64,000 nucleotides of DNA, taken from contig NZ_JANZKX010000005.1 of NCBI RefSeq assembly GCF_027257975.1, forward strand, positions 124,001 through 188,000, given 5' to 3'. Shown here piece by piece: positions 60,364-64,000 of the stretch (position 1 is its first letter; the number at the start of each line of letters is the position of its first letter). The notes under the pieces were generated by a model that was not told the DNA's origin, ran no database searches, and saw nothing but the letters and a program-made list of their open reading frames with translations. The position numbers and the translations under genes were made by a program. The stretch comes from Pelomonas sp. BJYL3 (GTDB lineage: Bacteria; Pseudomonadota; Gammaproteobacteria; Burkholderiales; Burkholderiaceae_C).

Positions 60364-60990
60364 ATGTTCAAAGCCCTTGCCCTGCGTGGGTTCGTCGTTG
60401 TCGCGCTCGGCGCGGTTCTGAGCCTGCTCGGTGCCTGTGCCACGTCCGGCAAGTATCCGCAGGCCCCTGCCAAGGTGGGTGAAGGCAATTACAGCTACAT
60501 CATCGGTGCCGGGGACAACCTGAACATCATCGTGTGGCGCAACCCCGAGCTGTCCATGACGGTGCCGGTCCGCCCTGATGGCAAGATCGCCACGCCGCTG
60601 ATCGACGAGCTGGTGGCTCAGGGCAAGAATCCCGTGGAAGTGGCACGGGACATCGAGAAGCAGCTCTCCAAGTATGTCCGTGATCCGGTGGTGACCGTGA
60701 TCGTGACCAGTTTTGTCGGCCCCTACAGCGAACAGATCCGCGTGGTGGGCGAAGCTGCCAAGCCTCAGTTCCTGCCCTACAAGCAGCAGATGACCTTGCT
60801 GGACGTGATGATTGCCGTGGGCGGGCTGACAGACTTCGCTGCGGGCAACGAGGCGACCATCCTGCGTTCGTCGGAAGGCAACAAGCAGTATTCGGTGCGC
60901 CTCAAGGACTTGATCAAGCGGGGCGACGTGTCCGCCAATGTCGAGATGCGGCCTGGCGACATCCTCATCATTCCCCAGAGCTTCTTCTGA
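60364..60990 (+). CDS. PEP-CTERM-locus polysaccharide export lipoprotein (Wza/EpsA type)
   Basis: The 208-residue outer-membrane polysaccharide export protein has a lipoprotein signal ending LLGACATS (Cys near residue 25), the poly-export domain (YIIGAGDNLNIIVWRNPELS, VRPDGKIATPLIDE) and a SLBB domain (IRVVGEAAKP, TLLDVMIAVGGL, MRPGDILIIPQ). The short length is typical of the XrtA-linked subtype. It opens a chain of export genes: chain-length protein 100 bp later, then kinase. Confidence 0.94.
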   Translation: MFKALALRGFVVVALGAVLSLLGACATSGKYPQAPAKVGEGNYSYIIGAGDNLNIIVWRNPELSMTVPVRPDGKIATPLIDELVAQGKNPVEVARDIEKQLSKYVRDPVVTVIVTSFVGPYSEQIRVVGEAAKPQFLPYKQQMTLLDVMIAVGGLTDFAAGNEATILRSSEGNKQYSVRLKDLIKRGDVSANVEMRPGDILIIPQSFF

Positions 60991-61090
60991 GCCCCATGAC
61001 CGGCTTGGTTCCTCCGAGGCCGGGCATGCAACTTGACGGCGGTGGTCGCGCAGGCGGTCACCGCTGATTGCTTCCGACAAGCGGACAACA

Positions 61091-62665
61091 ATGGAACAGT
61101 TATTCTCTCAGTTGCTGACGTTGGGTCGGCGCATGTGGAAGTACCGTTGGGCCGGTCTTCTCGCAGCCTGGCTGGTGGGGGCCCTGGGCGTTCTGGTGGC
61201 CTTGCTGCTGCCCAATCGCTATGAGGCCAGCGCCCGCATCTACGTGGACACCCAGTCCATCCTGAAGCCTTTGATGAGCGGCCTGGCTGTCCAGCCAAAT
61301 GTGGACACGCAGGTGCAGATGCTCAGCCGGACGCTGATCAGCCGTCCGAACATGGAAAAACTCGTCCGCATGGCGGATCTGGACCTGGGCAACCAGAGCA
61401 AGGCCCAGCAGGAAGCGCTGATCGAGATGCTGACGCGCGAGCTGTCCATCCGCAGCACGGCCAAGGACAACCTCTACACGCTGTCCTATCGCGACAAAGA
61501 CCCCGACACCGCCAAGCGGGTCGTGCAGTCGCTGGTGTCCATTTTCGTCGAGTCCAGCCTGGGTGCCAGCCGCAAGGAAACGGCGACGGCGACTACCTTC
61601 ATCAACGAGCAGATCAAGAACTACGAGGCCAAGCTGGAAGAGGCCGAGGCGCGACTGAAGGAATTCCGCCTGCGCAATCTCGAGCTCACCGCCAGCGAAG
61701 GCAAGGACGCGGCCTCGCGGCTGGGCGAGCTGAGCAACCAGCTGGACCGGGCACGCCTGGAGCTGCGCGAAGCCGAGAACGCGCGCAGTGCGGCCAAGCA
61801 GCAGCTGGCCGCCGAACGGGCCCGCTTGGACAGTGCGGCTCAGACGGCTCTGCAGGACCCTTCCGCCTTTGCCATGCCGGAGATGGATGCCCGCATCGAC
61901 GCCCAGAAGCGCAACCTGGACGTGCTGCTGCAACGTTTCACGGACCAGCACCCGGACGTCATCCAGACTCGCAAGCTGATCAAGGATCTGGAAGAGCAGA
62001 AGAAGCGCGAGCTGGCCGACATGCGCCGCAACAACAGCGGCTCTCTCGGCACCGGCAGCGCCAGCACGGGAACCCCCGTGCAACAGGACCTGTCCCGCAT
62101 GCTGGCCACCACCGAGGTGCAGGTGGCCCAGTTGCAGGCGCGGGTGGGCGAGTACTCGGCGCGTTATCAACAGGCCCTGTCCGCGCTCAAGACCGCACCG
62201 CAGTTGGAGGCCGAGGCGGCCCAGCTGAACCGTGACTACGCTGTCCACAAGAAGAATTACGAAGAGCTGGTGGCGCGTCGTGAATCGGCGGCCATTTCGG
62301 GCGAGCTGGACGTGGCGTCTGGCGTGGCCGACTTCCGGCTGATCGACCCGCCGCGCGCATCCAACCAGCCCGTGGCACCCAACCGCCTGGTTCTGTTGGC
62401 CGCGGCCTGGGGCCTGTCGGTGGCGGCTGGCCTGGGGACCTCCTTCATCGCCAGTCAGCTGCGCCCGGTGTTCCATGACACCCTCGAGCTGCGTGACATC
62501 ACCGAGCTGCCCGTTCTGGGCGTGGTCGGCCGCCTCAACACGCCGGCAGAGGTGTCTCGAGCGCGGCGCAGCATGCTGCGCTTCTGGTCGGCGGGCAGCC
62601 TGCTGTTCATCTGTTTTGCCATCGGGATCGCAGCGATGGCCGTCATTGCGAATCGGGGGGCTTGA
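61091..62665 (+). CDS. PEP-CTERM-locus chain-length determinant (Wzz/PCP-type)
   Basis: The 524-residue inner-membrane protein has a Wzz N-terminal domain with first membrane helix (WAGLLAAWLVGALGVLVALL), a long periplasmic coiled-coil (residues 170-390, for example YEAKLEEAEARLKEFRLRNL), the RLIDPPRAS motif before the second helix, and two C-terminal helices. Unlike Wzc, the kinase is encoded separately, in the next gene, whose start is three bases after this stop. Confidence 0.94.
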   Translation: MEQLFSQLLTLGRRMWKYRWAGLLAAWLVGALGVLVALLLPNRYEASARIYVDTQSILKPLMSGLAVQPNVDTQVQMLSRTLISRPNMEKLVRMADLDLGNQSKAQQEALIEMLTRELSIRSTAKDNLYTLSYRDKDPDTAKRVVQSLVSIFVESSLGASRKETATATTFINEQIKNYEAKLEEAEARLKEFRLRNLELTASEGKDAASRLGELSNQLDRARLELREAENARSAAKQQLAAERARLDSAAQTALQDPSAFAMPEMDARIDAQKRNLDVLLQRFTDQHPDVIQTRKLIKDLEEQKKRELADMRRNNSGSLGTGSASTGTPVQQDLSRMLATTEVQVAQLQARVGEYSARYQQALSALKTAPQLEAEAAQLNRDYAVHKKNYEELVARRESAAISGELDVASGVADFRLIDPPRASNQPVAPNRLVLLAAAWGLSVAAGLGTSFIASQLRPVFHDTLELRDITELPVLGVVGRLNTPAEVSRARRSMLRFWSAGSLLFICFAIGIAAMAVIANRGA

Positions 62666-62667
62666 TC

Positions 62668-63708
62668 ATGGCCGGCAGTCTGATTGAACAAGCGGCGCAG
62701 CGCCTCGAGCAGCTGCGGCAGGCCGGGGTGGACATCGACCAGCTGACGCCTCCCGCCGTCCCTCCGCCCATGGTCAGCGATGACCTGGCGTCGCCCCTTC
62801 CGGCGGCCCCGGTCACGGCAGCGCCGCGGGCTCCCGTGGCGTCGTCCGCGACGGCCTCGGGTGGCGCCGTGGCAGCGGCCCGCAGCGCGTCCGTGCCTGC
62901 GCCCGCCGTCTCCAAGCGTGTCGAGCTGGATCTCGAAGCCCTGGCGGCCATGGGTCTGGTGACGCCCAACGCCCCGCGGACGCCCATGGCGGATCAATAC
63001 CGCGTGATCAAGCGCCCGCTGATCCGCAATGCCACCGGACGTGGCGCTGAGATGCTCAACCATGGCAACCTGATCATGGTCACCAGCGCCCTGGCTGGCG
63101 AGGGCAAGAGCTTCACCTCTCTCAACCTGGCGATGAGCATCGCGGCCGAACTGGATCACACGGTGATGCTTGTTGACGCCGACGTGGCGCGCCCTTCCGT
63201 GCTGCGCATGCTGGGCCTGCCTCCGGGCCCGGGCCTGCTTGATGTCCTCGATGAATCCGTGGACCTGGCGGATGCACTGCTGCGCACCAGCATCGACAAG
63301 CTGACCGTCCTGCCCAGCGGGACACCTCATGCCCGCGCGACCGAGCTGCTGGCCAGCGATGCCATGCGCAAGCTGCTGGATGACATGGCCCGGCGCTATC
63401 CGGACCGCATCATCATCTTTGATTCGCCGCCCTTGCTGCTGACCACCGAGTCCGCCGTGCTGGCTTCCCAGATGGGTCAAATCGTGGTGGTGGTGCACGC
63501 CGAGAGCACGCCGCAGTCCGCGGTCCGCCGTGCCCTGAGCACCATCGAGTCCTGCCCCGTCCGCCTGATGCTGCTGAACCAGGCACGTGTCGATGCCGAT
63601 GGCAGCTATGGCTACGGCTATGGCTATGGTTACGGCTACGAGCACAGCGAGTCGCCGGACGCCTCTGCCAGCCTGCAGCCTGCCGAGGTGTCTGGACATG
63701 AGCATTAA
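62668..63708 (+). CDS. PEP-CTERM-locus tyrosine autokinase (BY-kinase)
   Basis: The 346-residue cytoplasmic kinase has a Pro/Ala-rich N-terminal third, Walker A SALAGEGKSFTSLNLA (about residue 137), Walker A' MLVDADVARPS and Walker B IIFDSPPLL. The tail is YGYGYGYGYGYGYE (about residues 314-327), the tyrosine cluster for autophosphorylation. It drives polymerisation and export with the chain-length protein. A TTG at 62662 is an alternative start. Its 3' end overlaps the next gene by 11 bp. Confidence 0.95.
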   Translation: MAGSLIEQAAQRLEQLRQAGVDIDQLTPPAVPPPMVSDDLASPLPAAPVTAAPRAPVASSATASGGAVAAARSASVPAPAVSKRVELDLEALAAMGLVTPNAPRTPMADQYRVIKRPLIRNATGRGAEMLNHGNLIMVTSALAGEGKSFTSLNLAMSIAAELDHTVMLVDADVARPSVLRMLGLPPGPGLLDVLDESVDLADALLRTSIDKLTVLPSGTPHARATELLASDAMRKLLDDMARRYPDRIIIFDSPPLLLTTESAVLASQMGQIVVVVHAESTPQSAVRRALSTIESCPVRLMLLNQARVDADGSYGYGYGYGYGYEHSESPDASASLQPAEVSGHEH

Positions 63709-64000
63709 GACGCGGGATCGCTCGTCGCCGCTGGTGCTGGGGGTCTGCATGGCAGCCGGGCTGCTGGGGCCGGCCAATGCACAGGAGGCCGCCGAAGGCA
63801 CCAGTGCTGCAAGCCGGCGCCAGATCACGCTGGAGCCGCGAGTTCTGGTCTCCCAGGGCTACACCAGCAACCTCAAGCTCTCGAGCAATGCGCCGGATGC
63901 CGCCCTGGTCACCACCCTGGCTCCGGGGCTGTCCTTGCGCGCGCGTGGCCTGGAGCTCAATGGCAATCTGGACTACTCGCTGAACGGGAACTACTACATG
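63698..64000 (+). CDS. PEP-CTERM-system outer-membrane beta-barrel protein, partial
   Basis: The reading frame starts at ATG 63698 inside the end of the kinase gene and runs off the window after 101 residues. A signal peptide is visible (LVLGVCMAAGLLGPANA), then EPRVLVSQGYTSNLKLSS and TLAPGLSLRARGLELNGNLD, alternating strands typical of outer-membrane barrels. XrtA loci carry such a protein directly after the tyrosine kinase, so this assignment rests mainly on position and signal peptide. Confidence 0.8.
   Translation, partial: MSIKTRDRSSPLVLGVCMAAGLLGPANAQEAAEGTSAASRRQITLEPRVLVSQGYTSNLKLSSNAPDAALVTTLAPGLSLRARGLELNGNLDYSLNGNYYM

Overview
The window is high-GC chromosomal DNA from a betaproteobacterium of the order Burkholderiales, most likely in or near the Rubrivivax/Leptothrix/Roseateles group. 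Two things point there: the housekeeping order leuC-leuD-leuB-asd-fimV-truA-trpF-trpB-trpA-accD-folC-dedD-cvpA-purF-metZ-gltX, and an XrtA/PEP-CTERM exopolysaccharide locus with PrsK/PrsR/PrsT. The assignment is inference from gene content and order.

Region 1 (1-9970) is one enormous minus-strand reading frame that starts at 9970 and leaves the window at its left edge. It encodes at least 3,323 residues built almost only from octapeptides of the type L-[TSG]-[TS]-x-Q-[IV]-x-A. The octads are grouped into modules of exactly 408 or 657 bp, and three 1,722-bp super-repeats lie in tandem. Divergent from it are a family 2 glycosyltransferase and a hexapeptide acyltransferase (10421-12026), followed by a minus-strand SAM methyltransferase.

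Region 2 (13397-22841) is a propionate/methylmalonyl-CoA module: a GntR/FCD regulator divergent from methylmalonyl-CoA mutase, a GNAT protein, the MeaB GTPase chaperone, propionyl-CoA carboxylase beta and alpha subunits (separated by a small secreted protein) and an epimerase-like VOC protein. Together they would turn propionyl-CoA into succinyl-CoA. Region 3 (22974-25586) is an exported beta-sandwich protein with a LytS/LytTR-type two-component pair.

Region 4 (25727-46148) is core metabolism: leucine, aspartate-family and tryptophan biosynthesis, fatty acid and folate enzymes, purine and methionine synthesis and glutamyl-tRNA synthetase. It is followed by a duplicated tRNA triad (Ala-GGC, Glu-UUC, Asp-GUC, twice) and a strong terminator.

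Region 5 (47632 to the right edge) is the PEP-CTERM/EPS locus: sugar transferase, PrsK, the sigma-54 activator PrsR, the TPR lipoprotein PrsT, then an accessory cassette (FeeM-like N-acyl amino acid synthase fused to a PilZ-like domain, a PEP-CTERM protein, a nitroreductase-like flavoprotein and a ThiF/E1-like adenylyltransferase), then the export lipoprotein, chain-length protein, tyrosine autokinase and the start of an outer-membrane protein. Sigma-54 type -24/-12 elements lie in front of the PEP-CTERM gene (near-perfect), the acyltransferase and the export lipoprotein, suggesting one PrsK/PrsR/RpoN regulon. The accessory cassette and the giant octad protein are the least explained parts of the window.
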